64,000 bases of DNA from Nitrospina sp. (GTDB taxonomy: Bacteria > Nitrospinota > Nitrospinia > Nitrospinales > JACRGP01), in assembly GCA_024648695.1 (NCBI GenBank), contig JACAVV010000030.1:1-64000 (forward strand), read 5' to 3'. Below are positions 33,408 to 42,100 of the stretch, piece after piece (within the stretch, counting starts at the first letter, position 1; each line of letters begins with the position of its first letter). The translations under genes and the position numbers were made by a program. The notes beneath the pieces are model-generated. The model was not told where the DNA came from. It searched no databases and saw only the letters and a list, made by a program, of their open reading frames with translations.

Positions 33408-35354
33408 ATGCTGGGTGCGGGGGGCCGTTTGTCCTCTTCGATGGCGTCGTATGAATTCCGTCCGCAACAATTACACATGTCGCAGGCGGTGGGGTCCGCC
33501 CTCGAACAGGCGCATCATTTGATGGTGGAAGCGGGCACCGGCACCGGGAAAAGTCTGGCTTATTTAATTCCTGCCGTGCAGTGGGCGGTCCGGCATGGCA
33601 AACGGGTGGTGGTGTCCACCTACACCAAAACTTTGCAACAGCAAATCCTCAATCAGGACCTGCCCATCATTCGTGAACAACTGGGCCTGGAGTTTCGCCA
33701 TTCGCTTTGTGTGGGACACGAAAATTATTTATCGCTGAGGCGATTGAAACGCGCGGGCCAGACCGGCCTGTTCACTCTGGAAAGCGATGAGGAACAATTC
33801 CGCGAAATCATGCAGTGGGCGGGTGCGACATCGACCGGCATAAGGAACGAATTGCCCTTCGAGGTGTCTCCGGGAGTGTGGGAGGATCTTGGACGGCAAA
33901 GTGATTTGTGCATGGGGAAAAATTGCGAGACTTATTCGGTGTGCTTTTATTTCAAGGAACGGCGCAAACGCTTTTCCGCGCATATTCTGGTGGTGAACCA
34001 TCATTTGTTTTTCGCCAATGTTGCCAATAACGGCGCGGTCCTGCCGCGGTTCGACGCGGTGATTTTCGACGAGGCGCAGAATCTGGAGGAGGTGGCGACG
34101 TCTTTTCTGGGACTGGAGATCACCAATTCAGGCCTGTATTACTTTTTGGACCGCCTCTACAATGGACGGACCAAACGCGGAACTTTGAGCCGGATCGACC
34201 ACCCTGTGCCCCTGCATTTGTACCGCAAGGTGGATCAGGTTCGCCAAAAAGCTCTCCAGTTTTTCGGCAATGTTCTGGATGAAATGGGAAGCAAATCCCG
34301 TACTCTGCGTTTTTATCAACCGCCACCCTGGAACAATCTTCTCTACGAACCGCTGGAAGATTTGCATCAGTCGCTAAAAATTTTGCAGAGTGATCTGCGT
34401 CTGGATGAAGACATCCTGGAAATTGAAGCGGCGGCCAATCGGGTTTTTGAGTTTCAAAATACGCTCAACGCCTACCTCAACCATCATATGGAAGACTATG
34501 TGTACTGGATCGATATTGCCGAGAAGAAACGCGGACCGAGAATCAGTTTGAAAGGAGTGCCAATCAACGTTGCGAGCGCGATGGAGGAGCAGGTTTTTCG
34601 AAAAATCCCGCGCGTGGTGTTGACCTCTGCAACCCTCACCACGGATCGCAGTTTCGAGTTCATGAAAAACCGGATCGGTTACGATCCGAAAGAAGAGTTG
34701 GTTCTGGATTCCCCTTTCGATTTTGCCAGTCAGGCGGCGCTCTACTTACCTGAAGACATCCCGGAACCTTCGGATGAAGCGGGACGTCATCTACCGATGC
34801 TTACCGCTCGAATCCGCGACCTGATTATGATTTCGGGAGGAAAGACTTTTGTGTTGTTTACCAGTTACCAGTCCATGAACCAGGTGTTCCAGGGTCTCGA
34901 AGATTTAAGCCGGCTTTTCCCGTTGCTCCGTCAGGGTGAATTGTCCACAGGAAAAATGATCGAGCAGTTCAAGGAAAAACCGTCGGTGATTTTTGGAACG
35001 CATACCTTCTGGCAGGGCGTGGATATCCCCGGTGACGCATTGAAAAGCGTGATCATCACCAAACTCCCGTTCGATGTGCCCAAGGAGCCGCTTATTGAAG
35101 CGAGGATTGAGGAATTAAAAAGGAAATCGATCAATCCTTTCAAGCATTACCAGATTCCCCGCGCCATCATTCAGTTGAAACAGGGTTTTGGGAGGTTGAT
35201 CCGGAAAAAAACCGATACCGGTCTGGTTTCCATTCTGGATTCAAGAGTGGTGCACCGTTTTTACGGCAAACGGTTTATAGAGTCCCTGCCTCCGTGCCGT
35301 TTGCTGGAAGACTGGAAGGCGGTAGAATCCTATTGGAAAGAAAACAATGGGTAG
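33408..35354 (+). CDS. DinG/YoaA-type ATP-dependent DNA helicase
   Basis: This 648-residue superfamily 2 helicase of the XPD/DinG group unwinds 5'-tailed DNA and R-loops. Motif I is AGTGTGKS and motif II is DEAQ (family DEAH/DEAQ). The Fe-S cluster cysteines are HSLCVG and later SDLCMGKNCETYSVC. Later motifs are VLTSATLTTD, FGTHTFWQGVDIPG and FGRLIRKKTDTG. I choose ATG 33408, preceded by GGAG eight bases upstream, because the family start LGAGGRLS...YEFRPQQ aligns there. ATG 33384 in the same frame is the alternative. It has no exonuclease domain, unlike the Gram-positive DinG. Confidence 0.92.
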   Translation: MLGAGGRLSSSMASYEFRPQQLHMSQAVGSALEQAHHLMVEAGTGTGKSLAYLIPAVQWAVRHGKRVVVSTYTKTLQQQILNQDLPIIREQLGLEFRHSLCVGHENYLSLRRLKRAGQTGLFTLESDEEQFREIMQWAGATSTGIRNELPFEVSPGVWEDLGRQSDLCMGKNCETYSVCFYFKERRKRFSAHILVVNHHLFFANVANNGAVLPRFDAVIFDEAQNLEEVATSFLGLEITNSGLYYFLDRLYNGRTKRGTLSRIDHPVPLHLYRKVDQVRQKALQFFGNVLDEMGSKSRTLRFYQPPPWNNLLYEPLEDLHQSLKILQSDLRLDEDILEIEAAANRVFEFQNTLNAYLNHHMEDYVYWIDIAEKKRGPRISLKGVPINVASAMEEQVFRKIPRVVLTSATLTTDRSFEFMKNRIGYDPKEELVLDSPFDFASQAALYLPEDIPEPSDEAGRHLPMLTARIRDLIMISGGKTFVLFTSYQSMNQVFQGLEDLSRLFPLLRQGELSTGKMIEQFKEKPSVIFGTHTFWQGVDIPGDALKSVIITKLPFDVPKEPLIEARIEELKRKSINPFKHYQIPRAIIQLKQGFGRLIRKKTDTGLVSILDSRVVHRFYGKRFIESLPPCRLLEDWKAVESYWKENNG

Positions 35355-35357
35355 CCG

Positions 35358-35417
35358 TTACCCTCTCTTCTGGGGCGAGTGGACCAGGGGAACGGGATAA
35401 ATGAGGCCGAAGGCCCA
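35358..35417. repeat. Dispersed palindromic repeat, copy D
   Basis: TACCCTCTCTTCTGGGGCG is followed by AGTGGACCAGGGG and ATGAGGCCGAAGGCCCA. This is the same block order as copy A at 6858-6915. Confidence 0.55.
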
Positions 35418-35533
35418 TATTAAGAGGAGCGATGCCATCCGTATGGTTAGTAAAGGAAGTTCCTGGAATTTTTTGGTCGGTGGAATTTAGGCAGAGGTTC
35501 ATCTGGTCTCGACTGGAGCTTCTTGCCTCGGCC

Positions 35534-35761
35534 TTAAGGTCGGCCAGGGGGACGGAAGAGGGGGAGGTCGAGGATCCATTCGATGTCCCAGACTTCGCCG
35601 ATGGTGCCCAGGGCGAGCAGGGCGACGTAGATCACAAGAACGGTTAAGCCTATTTGAGCTTGGTTGCGTTTGCCCCAGTCCTTAATGCCCTGGAGAAAAC
35701 CTGGCTTGGCGGCTTGTTTTTCGGTTTCTGTGGTTTCAGTAGTATCTGCCTGTTCGGACAT
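35534..35761 (-). CDS. Small single-pass membrane protein
   Basis: This 75-residue protein is unrecognised. A polar, Thr/Glu-rich N-terminus (about residues 1-33) precedes one membrane span at about 36-56 (QIGLTVLVIYVALLALGTIG) and a short tail. No convincing ribosome-binding site is seen, but codon usage fits neighbours. It lies between the helicase gene and the minus-strand sugar cluster. Confidence 0.55.
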   Translation of the reverse strand: MSEQADTTETTETEKQAAKPGFLQGIKDWGKRNQAQIGLTVLVIYVALLALGTIGEVWDIEWILDLPLFRPPGRP

Positions 35762-35857
35762 ATTTTTGATTGCCTTTGATATGCTATGGAGTTTTAAATG
35801 CTTTTTTGAAAATTTGAGATGAGGGACTTCGACCTTAATGATAAGTAAGGAATCATC

Positions 35858-35891
35858 TCCCTCACCTCTCCCGCGGTGGGGAGAGGGGGAA
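35858..35891. repeat. Dispersed palindromic repeat, copy E
   Basis: CTCCCTCACCTCTCCC is followed by GCGGTGGGGAGAGGGGG, with perfect eight-base arms CCTCTCCC / GGGAGAGG interrupted by a few bases. It lies downstream of the sugar cluster. Confidence 0.55.
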
Positions 35892-35969
35892 TTTCATTCA
35901 AAAGCTGGAACTAGCTTAACGCAAAATATGGAGAATTGCTCATACTTTATGCTGAAATTTTTATACGAA

Positions 35970-36977
35970 TCAACTCATCTGAGAGAAGGCTTTGAAAATA
36001 GCTTCGGCGCCTTCGAATTTCATTTTAAACCGTTCGGGTTGCAATGCATCAATTTGGGCAAACTTTTCTCGAAGGCTGTTTTTTTTGAATTCCTGTTGAA
36101 ATCCCAAATACTGGGCCATTCCCTTATCGTGATAAAACTGACAGCGCGCAATTTGATGCTTGGCCACGGCGATCAACAGGGCGCGGGTGTGGGTGGCCAT
36201 CAGTTCGGTACAGGTGAGTCCCCCGGTTCCAATGGCCGCATCGCAGGCGAGGTACTCAGGGAACAGATCGGTCAAACCGGTTTTGATTTCGTAGTCCAGT
36301 GACGTCGTCAATAACGTTTGCTGGAGTCTTTCGATGAAGGTGTAACCTGGTCCCAGCACAACCGTCAAATGCAGGTCGAGGTTCTCCTGGACGATTTGCT
36401 GGACGACATCGGACACGATATCGATTTTATCTGCCCCCCCCATTGTGATCAGGACGTTCTTAATGGGCGAAGCGTATCTTCTGGCTTTGATAGCTTCCCG
36501 GTCAAATGTGTCGGGCAGAATCACATATTCGGGTCCGATGAGAAACCGTGCTTTCGGATACCGGTCTCTGGGATAATCCGCCGTTCCCTTGATATTCCAG
36601 TTCACGATCAGATCCCAGTCGGAGGGAACCACACCATCTCCATTGATACAACCCTTTTTGGGTTTAGGGTCCAGGAGGGAATAGGGCGACAGGTTCCAGC
36701 GCGTGACGGCACAAAAGAAATGCGTGAAGTTTTTATCTCTAATCACCTCGTTGATTGCATCCACTTCCTCTTCCACGGTCTTCTCCGCGGGAATCCAAAA
36801 AACGTTTTCGAGGTTTCTTTGCGTAACGGTTTTGCGGGCGGTGGGATGGTCGCGAACCATGAAACATGTATCGAACCCGTTCCTTAGAAAGGTTTTGGAC
36901 AGATAGGACAGCGCAACCAGGTCTCCTGTTCCCAGGCCAGGTTCGGCGTCGGCGCGAAAAAGAATTTTATAAGTCAT
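35970..36977 (-). CDS. PseG-like GT-B fold protein, catalytic His replaced
   Basis: This 335-residue protein belongs to the SpsG/PseG group. PseG removes UDP from UDP-2,4-diacetamido-trideoxy-altropyranose in pseudaminic acid synthesis. The N-terminal motif LFRADAEPGLGTGD aligns with PseG's FR(S/A)D...GxGH, but Asp19 stands where the catalytic His would be. The C-terminal nucleotide site keeps VLITMGGAD and GTGGLTCTELMA. The change argues against ordinary PseG hydrolysis. It is the last gene of the minus-strand cluster, 27 bp after asnB. No pseudaminic acid synthase (PseI) is present. Confidence 0.72.
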   Translation of the reverse strand: MTYKILFRADAEPGLGTGDLVALSYLSKTFLRNGFDTCFMVRDHPTARKTVTQRNLENVFWIPAEKTVEEEVDAINEVIRDKNFTHFFCAVTRWNLSPYSLLDPKPKKGCINGDGVVPSDWDLIVNWNIKGTADYPRDRYPKARFLIGPEYVILPDTFDREAIKARRYASPIKNVLITMGGADKIDIVSDVVQQIVQENLDLHLTVVLGPGYTFIERLQQTLLTTSLDYEIKTGLTDLFPEYLACDAAIGTGGLTCTELMATHTRALLIAVAKHQIARCQFYHDKGMAQYLGFQQEFKKNSLREKFAQIDALQPERFKMKFEGAEAIFKAFSQMS

Positions 36978-37004
36978 TACAAACTGAGTTCTTGCAAAGG
37001 AGGG

Positions 37005-38666
37005 TCAAGCCACTCCGAAGACTTTTTTCCAATCTTCGAGGACCATGTTGCGGTAGACACTGCGGTTGTATTTTCCATGCTGGTCCCAGCCGAACCAGCG
37101 ATTGACCGGCGCGCTGAACCCGCGTTTATCGGTACGTTCTACGATGGCTTTGGGAATGAATTGACCCGCGATGTCTTTCAAAATCCATTTCGTGATACCG
37201 TCGCGGATTTTGAACGACGACGGCATGCTGTAAGCATATTGGATGAGCCGGTAATCCAGAAAGGGCGACCGGTTTTCGATGGAGAAAGCCATGGTCATGC
37301 GATCGGACATCTGAAGCAGGACTTGCATAGTGCTGTAAAAATCGCACAGGCCCATACTGTGAACCACATCGTCGCTTCCATGATTGAAGTACTGCCCCAC
37401 GTTTTTCAGCAGATACTCACCGACTTCCCTGTCATAAATATTGTCGCATCGGTTGACCAGTTTGGCGTAGCGTTCTATGGGCGACCCGTAATACTTGTTG
37501 ATGAGGTATTGATACTCCTCCATCGCTTTCAATTTATGTATCTGCTCATCATGATTCAGCAGGTGGTAACGATGATAACCGGAAAAAATTTCGTCCGCTC
37601 CATCTCCCGCCATAACGACTTTGATGTCTTGCCTGGCTCGCTCCAACAGCATCCACAAGCTGAAACTCGTCCAGGTGCACGGCGTGTCCAGGTGAAATGC
37701 GATGTCCTCACGCACCCGTGTGAAGTCGTCCGGACCGGGTTCCACCACCACCAGTTCCCGGCCGATATGTTTTGCGACCATTTGGGCGTATTGTAGCTCG
37801 TCGAATTCGGGTCCAAGATTATAATGGCAGGTGTAGATAAAATCCGGTTTGGCAATGCAGGCGACGAGGGCGCTGTCGACACCTCCGCTCACAAAACAGC
37901 CGTATTGATGCGCACAGTTTTTGGTTCGCAGTAATATCGCGTCTTCCAGAAGTTCAGTGAGGTCCTTGCGAACCCGGTTCAGATCGTCGCCCGTATCTAT
38001 CAGGTGTTCCCAGACTTTCCAGTAGGAACGCACCTCCAGCCTGCCATCTTTTATCTTGAGGTAGTCTCCGGGTTCCAGCTGATAGATGCCTTTAAACAAG
38101 GTTGCCTTACCCACGCTGAACTCATAGGCCCGGTAACTGATTTCCTCGGAATTCAACTGTGGTTCGACCAGTTCGAGAAGGGATTTGATTTCGCTGGCAA
38201 AGGCAATGAAGTCGGGACCCTCAGTATAGTAAACGGGTTTCTCGCCTGCCTTGTCACGAATCACATAGGTGCAATCGTCCACCCGGTCGTGAAGAGCGAT
38301 GGCGTACATGCCATTTAAATCGTCTAAAAATGAGATGCCTTTTTTCAGATAGGCGTAAAGCAGGGTCTCTGCATCGGAGTCGGTGTCGAAGCGGCAATCC
38401 GAACCCAGCCCCGCGCGTATGTCTTCGTGATTATAAATCTCGCCATTGAAGACCAGAGTCACACGGCCTTCGCGGTCTTCGTAAGGAATTGTGTGCTGTG
38501 CGGTATCGACAATACTCAGCCGCGCCATCCCGAGAGTGGTGTGGTCGTAGGATTTCACGCCCGACTGGTCAGGACCCCGATAGCCTGATTTGGCAATCAT
38601 CTTCTTTACCAGAGAGGCACCCGCATGTTCAGGATTCAGGGAATGGAATCCGGCTATACCGCACAT
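37005..38666 (-). CDS. asnB: Asparagine synthetase (glutamine-hydrolysing), AsnB family
   Basis: This 553-residue enzyme has an N-terminal glutaminase (Cys2 nucleophile, SGYRGPDQSG, FNGEIYNHEDIR) and a C-terminal synthetase with PP-loop FVSGGVDSALVA and the GDGADEIFSGYHRY region. It transfers glutamine amide nitrogen to an activated carboxylate. Its position between sugar-modifying genes suggests it amidates a sugar acid, as the WbpS-like LPS enzymes do, rather than making free asparagine; this is inference. The gap to the upstream gene is 37 bp. Confidence 0.88.
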   Translation of the reverse strand: MCGIAGFHSLNPEHAGASLVKKMIAKSGYRGPDQSGVKSYDHTTLGMARLSIVDTAQHTIPYEDREGRVTLVFNGEIYNHEDIRAGLGSDCRFDTDSDAETLLYAYLKKGISFLDDLNGMYAIALHDRVDDCTYVIRDKAGEKPVYYTEGPDFIAFASEIKSLLELVEPQLNSEEISYRAYEFSVGKATLFKGIYQLEPGDYLKIKDGRLEVRSYWKVWEHLIDTGDDLNRVRKDLTELLEDAILLRTKNCAHQYGCFVSGGVDSALVACIAKPDFIYTCHYNLGPEFDELQYAQMVAKHIGRELVVVEPGPDDFTRVREDIAFHLDTPCTWTSFSLWMLLERARQDIKVVMAGDGADEIFSGYHRYHLLNHDEQIHKLKAMEEYQYLINKYYGSPIERYAKLVNRCDNIYDREVGEYLLKNVGQYFNHGSDDVVHSMGLCDFYSTMQVLLQMSDRMTMAFSIENRSPFLDYRLIQYAYSMPSSFKIRDGITKWILKDIAGQFIPKAIVERTDKRGFSAPVNRWFGWDQHGKYNRSVYRNMVLEDWKKVFGVA

Positions 38667-38703
38667 AATGGTTAAATTGGAAGGGTTATAAAGTCAAAGT
38701 GGA

Positions 38704-40011
38704 TTACTTCAGAATCTGGATTCGCCCGTCACCGACTTGATGGTACTGGGCGTGCTGGAAACGGTAGTAAGAAAAAATCCCGGTGTTGTCGACGATCAGT
38801 TTGATATTTGGGTGGAGCCATTCATCCAGGCATTCCTGCGCCAGGCATTTGTATTGAATGTGAGGCGACATCACGATCAAGGCATCGACATCCGCGGGAA
38901 GCGCTTCAAGTTTTGCCGGCGTGCAAAAGGGCATCAATGTTTTCAACTCTTCGCTCGAAAACTGGGGATCGTTCAGGTACACCGTCAGGCCCCGGGAATT
39001 CAGGTTTTCCGCCATCGCCAAAGAAGGCGAAATGGCAATGAGATCCTTCTGGTTTTCCAGGTTGGTGACCCCCCAGATCATAACCGACCGGTAACCATGC
39101 CGCGCGAGGTATTCACTATACGACAACACGGTGGAAAAATTGACCGCTTCCGCTTCCTTCAAAATGCTCATCGTCTCCGGAAATTCGCTTCCGGCCATCA
39201 GGGCGTCGACCGAAAACGGCATGCGGTATCCCCCGGCACCGATCTTGAGGTTGAAGCCGTTCACCGGCGCGTCTTTCGCCAGGCCATTGGCAATTTTCTG
39301 AAAGTCGATATCGGGATAACCGAGCGACAACTGATTGATCAGCGCGGTCGTCGTGTAGGCGATGGCATTTCGGGAGTTCTCATAAACTTCCGCTTCCTTA
39401 ATGGAACCCAGATACTGATGCGAAACCTTAAGCAGATCAAGAAACATCGACGTGTGTTCCAAAGCTTGCGGATTGTTTCCGGCAATCATTTGAAGGCTCG
39501 ATTGGGCCTGGTATTCTTCCCACATCCAGTCGCTTCGAAACGCGACACCCACCGAGCAGGAAATGTCAGCTTGCTGAAGCGGTTTGCAAAACTGTTCCTC
39601 GATTTGACCTGGTATGCCCACAGACTGGAATAAAATCAGAGGCTCCCCCTTGACATGTTTGATGAATAACTGGGCCAGTTTTTCGAGGTTGAGTCCTTTG
39701 GCTTTGCCCTTGTCGCGTATAGGAAACGAGATTACATGGACGGCACTGGTTTCAAAGAGGCCTTCGGGTTCCTTATATAATTCCAGCAGGTCGGGGTTGA
39801 GGTCCGGAATCGAATGGTGGCGCGACCAGTCCATGCGTTGCCGAGGCCCAGGGTAATCCCCTTTAAGAAAGGCGTCGAAGCGCCGTGACTCAAAGTCGAA
39901 AACGCGAGTACGGAATCCGAGTTCCTGCACCTTGAGGATTGCGAAGTAACCCAGGTAGCCAAAGCCCCAAATGGAAACAGTTTTGTTTTTTAAAATATCG
40001 TCGCGGGTCAT
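38704..40011 (-). CDS. UDP-sugar dehydrogenase-like protein without catalytic Cys/Lys
   Basis: This 435-residue protein has the three-part fold of UDP-glucose/GDP-mannose dehydrogenases. The N-terminal Rossmann motif is VSIWGFGYLG (residues 12-21). The central helix has ENSRNAIAYTTTALINQLS, and the C-terminal domain has MIWGVTNLENQKD. The catalytic block GFGGSCFPKD reads GAGGYRMPFS (258-267): Arg263 replaces the Cys, and Phe and Ser replace Lys and Asp. The second catalytic Lys is Glu211, though Asn215 is kept. It probably binds a nucleotide sugar but cannot do the usual two-step oxidation. The start is ATG 40011; the frame extends 85 codons upstream into the radical SAM gene without family similarity. 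Confidence 0.8.
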   Translation of the reverse strand: MTRDDILKNKTVSIWGFGYLGYFAILKVQELGFRTRVFDFESRRFDAFLKGDYPGPRQRMDWSRHHSIPDLNPDLLELYKEPEGLFETSAVHVISFPIRDKGKAKGLNLEKLAQLFIKHVKGEPLILFQSVGIPGQIEEQFCKPLQQADISCSVGVAFRSDWMWEEYQAQSSLQMIAGNNPQALEHTSMFLDLLKVSHQYLGSIKEAEVYENSRNAIAYTTTALINQLSLGYPDIDFQKIANGLAKDAPVNGFNLKIGAGGYRMPFSVDALMAGSEFPETMSILKEAEAVNFSTVLSYSEYLARHGYRSVMIWGVTNLENQKDLIAISPSLAMAENLNSRGLTVYLNDPQFSSEELKTLMPFCTPAKLEALPADVDALIVMSPHIQYKCLAQECLDEWLHPNIKLIVDNTGIFSYYRFQHAQYHQVGDGRIQILK

Positions 40012-40031
40012 AGTAATCCAAGGAGAGAGTG

Positions 40032-40943
40032 TCAGGTCCCTTTCGCCGCCTGTTCGATGACCTGTCCCGTACCCTGCACGCCCACAACCGGATACCAGGA
40101 ATCGCATTTCGAACACACGGGATCGGTGATCTGCAAAGTACTGTGTTGTTCCCTGAGATTTATATAATTGTCGTTCATCCAGATTTCCTTGATCGTATTG
40201 ACGTTGACATCGCCCATCGGTGGCCCGTCCCAATCGTGGTTGCATCGGCCGGTTTTGCCGTCGCAATAGATCAGCATTTCATAGATCGGCATCATGCAGG
40301 GCTTGCGCGGCCAGCGTCCTCCGCGAATCGACCCGAAAGCGCCGTCGCTGGAATGTTCCTGGTAGATGCGCACGCGGTCCACCTTTCCCGTCCAGAATTC
40401 CTGAAACACTGTCAAATCGTCAGGCCGCGTGCTATCGGTTTGCACCATGGAAACCTGCGTACGCACTTCGCCCTGGTTCATATCCAGAAAGTTTAGAATT
40501 TTTTTTTCGACCGAATCGTATTTCGCCGGCAAACGCGTTTCGTTGAAGCGGTCAGGCACATCAATGCTGAAGGAGATGAAATCGAGGCATTCGATTATCG
40601 CGCGGTTTTTTTTCTCCGTCATCGGCGTGACGTTGGTAGCGATTTGCACTTCCTTGAACTTGCCCTTGATGTACTCCAGGCACTCCACAAATTGCGGATG
40701 CAGTAAACTCTCACCGCGCCGATGCAGGGCCACAGCAAGGTCCGGATAGGGCGTCATCTCGTCGATCAACCGTTTGAACAAATCAAAATCGATGTACTTG
40801 GTGAGATCGTTCACAAAGTGGCGCGGACAATACACGCATTCCAGGTTGCAGTCGCTCACCAGTTCCAGCTCGATGCGGCTGGGAAATTCCGGGATGGGTA
40901 TGGATTCGTATTCTGTGTTCGATCCGGTCATATAAGTGTTCAA
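40032..40943 (-). CDS. Radical SAM/SPASM enzyme
   Basis: This 303-residue radical SAM protein has the cluster motif CNLECVYC (Cys32, Cys36, Cys39) and a C-terminal SPASM/Twitch-like set of cysteines (KPCMMP, YCDGKTGRC, DPVCSKCDSW). SPASM enzymes modify peptides, proteins or sugars by radical chemistry. Its place between an aminotransferase and sugar enzymes suggests a carbohydrate or carbohydrate-linked substrate. It overlaps the upstream aminotransferase by four bases (ATGA), so the two are coupled. Confidence 0.9.
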   Translation of the reverse strand: MNTYMTGSNTEYESIPIPEFPSRIELELVSDCNLECVYCPRHFVNDLTKYIDFDLFKRLIDEMTPYPDLAVALHRRGESLLHPQFVECLEYIKGKFKEVQIATNVTPMTEKKNRAIIECLDFISFSIDVPDRFNETRLPAKYDSVEKKILNFLDMNQGEVRTQVSMVQTDSTRPDDLTVFQEFWTGKVDRVRIYQEHSSDGAFGSIRGGRWPRKPCMMPIYEMLIYCDGKTGRCNHDWDGPPMGDVNVNTIKEIWMNDNYINLREQHSTLQITDPVCSKCDSWYPVVGVQGTGQVIEQAAKGT

Positions 40944-42100
40944 TCCCTGGATGTGGTTTCGAAAAAGCGGAATAAGGTGTCGATGATTCTATCTACATCG
41001 GCAGAGCTCAGGCCGGGGTAAATGGGCAGTGAAACGATATTTTTGAATACCTTCTCCACCTCGGGAAAATCACCCGGTTTCCATCCCCAGGCGTCCTGAT
41101 AATAACTGAATAAATGCAAGGGAATGAAATGGACGCTGGACCCGATTTGCCGTTCCCCCAAAAACTCAATAAGCGATTCTCGCGTTTTGGACGTCTTGTC
41201 CAAAAGGATCGGAAACAAATGCCAGTTGTGCTTGCAATCGGCTCGCTCTGGCGGAAAGGAGATATGTTCCTCAAGTCCTTTCAGGCGCGATTTGAATTCC
41301 TCGGCGATTTCCGACCGCCGCGCGTTGAATGCGTCCAGGCGTTTCAATTGGACCCGCCCGATGGCCGCGAGCACATCGGACATATTGTACTTGTAGCCAG
41401 GAAGGATTATATCATATTGCCAGGATTGTTTTTTGCCGTAGCGTTCCCAGACCTCTTTATTGATGCCGAAGAATGCAAATTTGCGAATGCGCTCGGCCAG
41501 TTTGGCGTTGTTGGTCGTCACCATGCCGCCTTCGCCGGTGGTCATATTTTTGGTCGGGTAAAAACTGAAGACCGTCGAGTCGCCGAATGTCCCTACCCTC
41601 TTGTTCTTGTACTCCGAGCCTACCGCATGGGCCGCATCCTCGATGACGGCCAGGTTATGACGTTTTGCGATATCCAGGATGCGGTCCATGTCGCAGGGCA
41701 AACCGGCGAAATGCACCGGCATGATGGCCTTAGTACGCGGCGTGATCGCCGATTCAATCTTTTGCGGATCGATATTAAACGTATTTGGATCAATATCCAC
41801 CAGCACGGGTTTCGCGCCAGTCCACACGATCACGTGACCGGTAGCTACAAACGTGAGCGGCGTGGTGATCACCTCATCCCCTTCGCCGATGTCCAAAGCC
41901 GAGAGCGAACAATGCAGTCCGCCGGTACACGAGTTCAAAGCGATGGCGTGCTCGCAACCGATGTATTCCTTGAACTCAGATTCGAATCCGGCAACATTCG
42001 GACCCGTTGTCAGCCAACCCGATTCAATAACTTTTTCGACGACACTGGCTTCTTCTTCAGAAAGGCTCGCGCGGCAAAATTGGATGAAAGGATCGGTCAT
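40940..42100 (-). CDS. DegT/DnrJ/EryC1/StrS-type sugar aminotransferase
   Basis: This 386-residue PLP-dependent aminotransferase acts on nucleotide-linked keto-sugars. The PLP lysine is Lys184 (SFYPTKNMTTGEGG), with Asp155 in VIEDAAHAVGS and ALNSCTGGLH contacting the cofactor phosphate. The length and the C-terminal FIPLHLFSYY segment are typical. The family makes aminosugars for surface polysaccharides or glycosylated products. It is the first gene of the five-gene minus-strand cluster; its promoter must lie in the 775 bp before the AT-rich glycosyltransferase. Confidence 0.92.
   Translation of the reverse strand: MTDPFIQFCRASLSEEEASVVEKVIESGWLTTGPNVAGFESEFKEYIGCEHAIALNSCTGGLHCSLSALDIGEGDEVITTPLTFVATGHVIVWTGAKPVLVDIDPNTFNIDPQKIESAITPRTKAIMPVHFAGLPCDMDRILDIAKRHNLAVIEDAAHAVGSEYKNKRVGTFGDSTVFSFYPTKNMTTGEGGMVTTNNAKLAERIRKFAFFGINKEVWERYGKKQSWQYDIILPGYKYNMSDVLAAIGRVQLKRLDAFNARRSEIAEEFKSRLKGLEEHISFPPERADCKHNWHLFPILLDKTSKTRESLIEFLGERQIGSSVHFIPLHLFSYYQDAWGWKPGDFPEVEKVFKNIVSLPIYPGLSSADVDRIIDTLFRFFETTSRD

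Noticed and set aside
38737-39633. A 298-codon plus-strand open frame opposite the dehydrogenase-like gene
   Set aside because: It is a shadow of the coding strand with basic, low-complexity residues and no ribosome-binding site.
40012-40266. An upstream extension of the dehydrogenase-like gene by 85 codons
   Set aside because: It runs through the end of the radical SAM gene and has no similarity to the dehydrogenase family; the family begins at ATG 40011.
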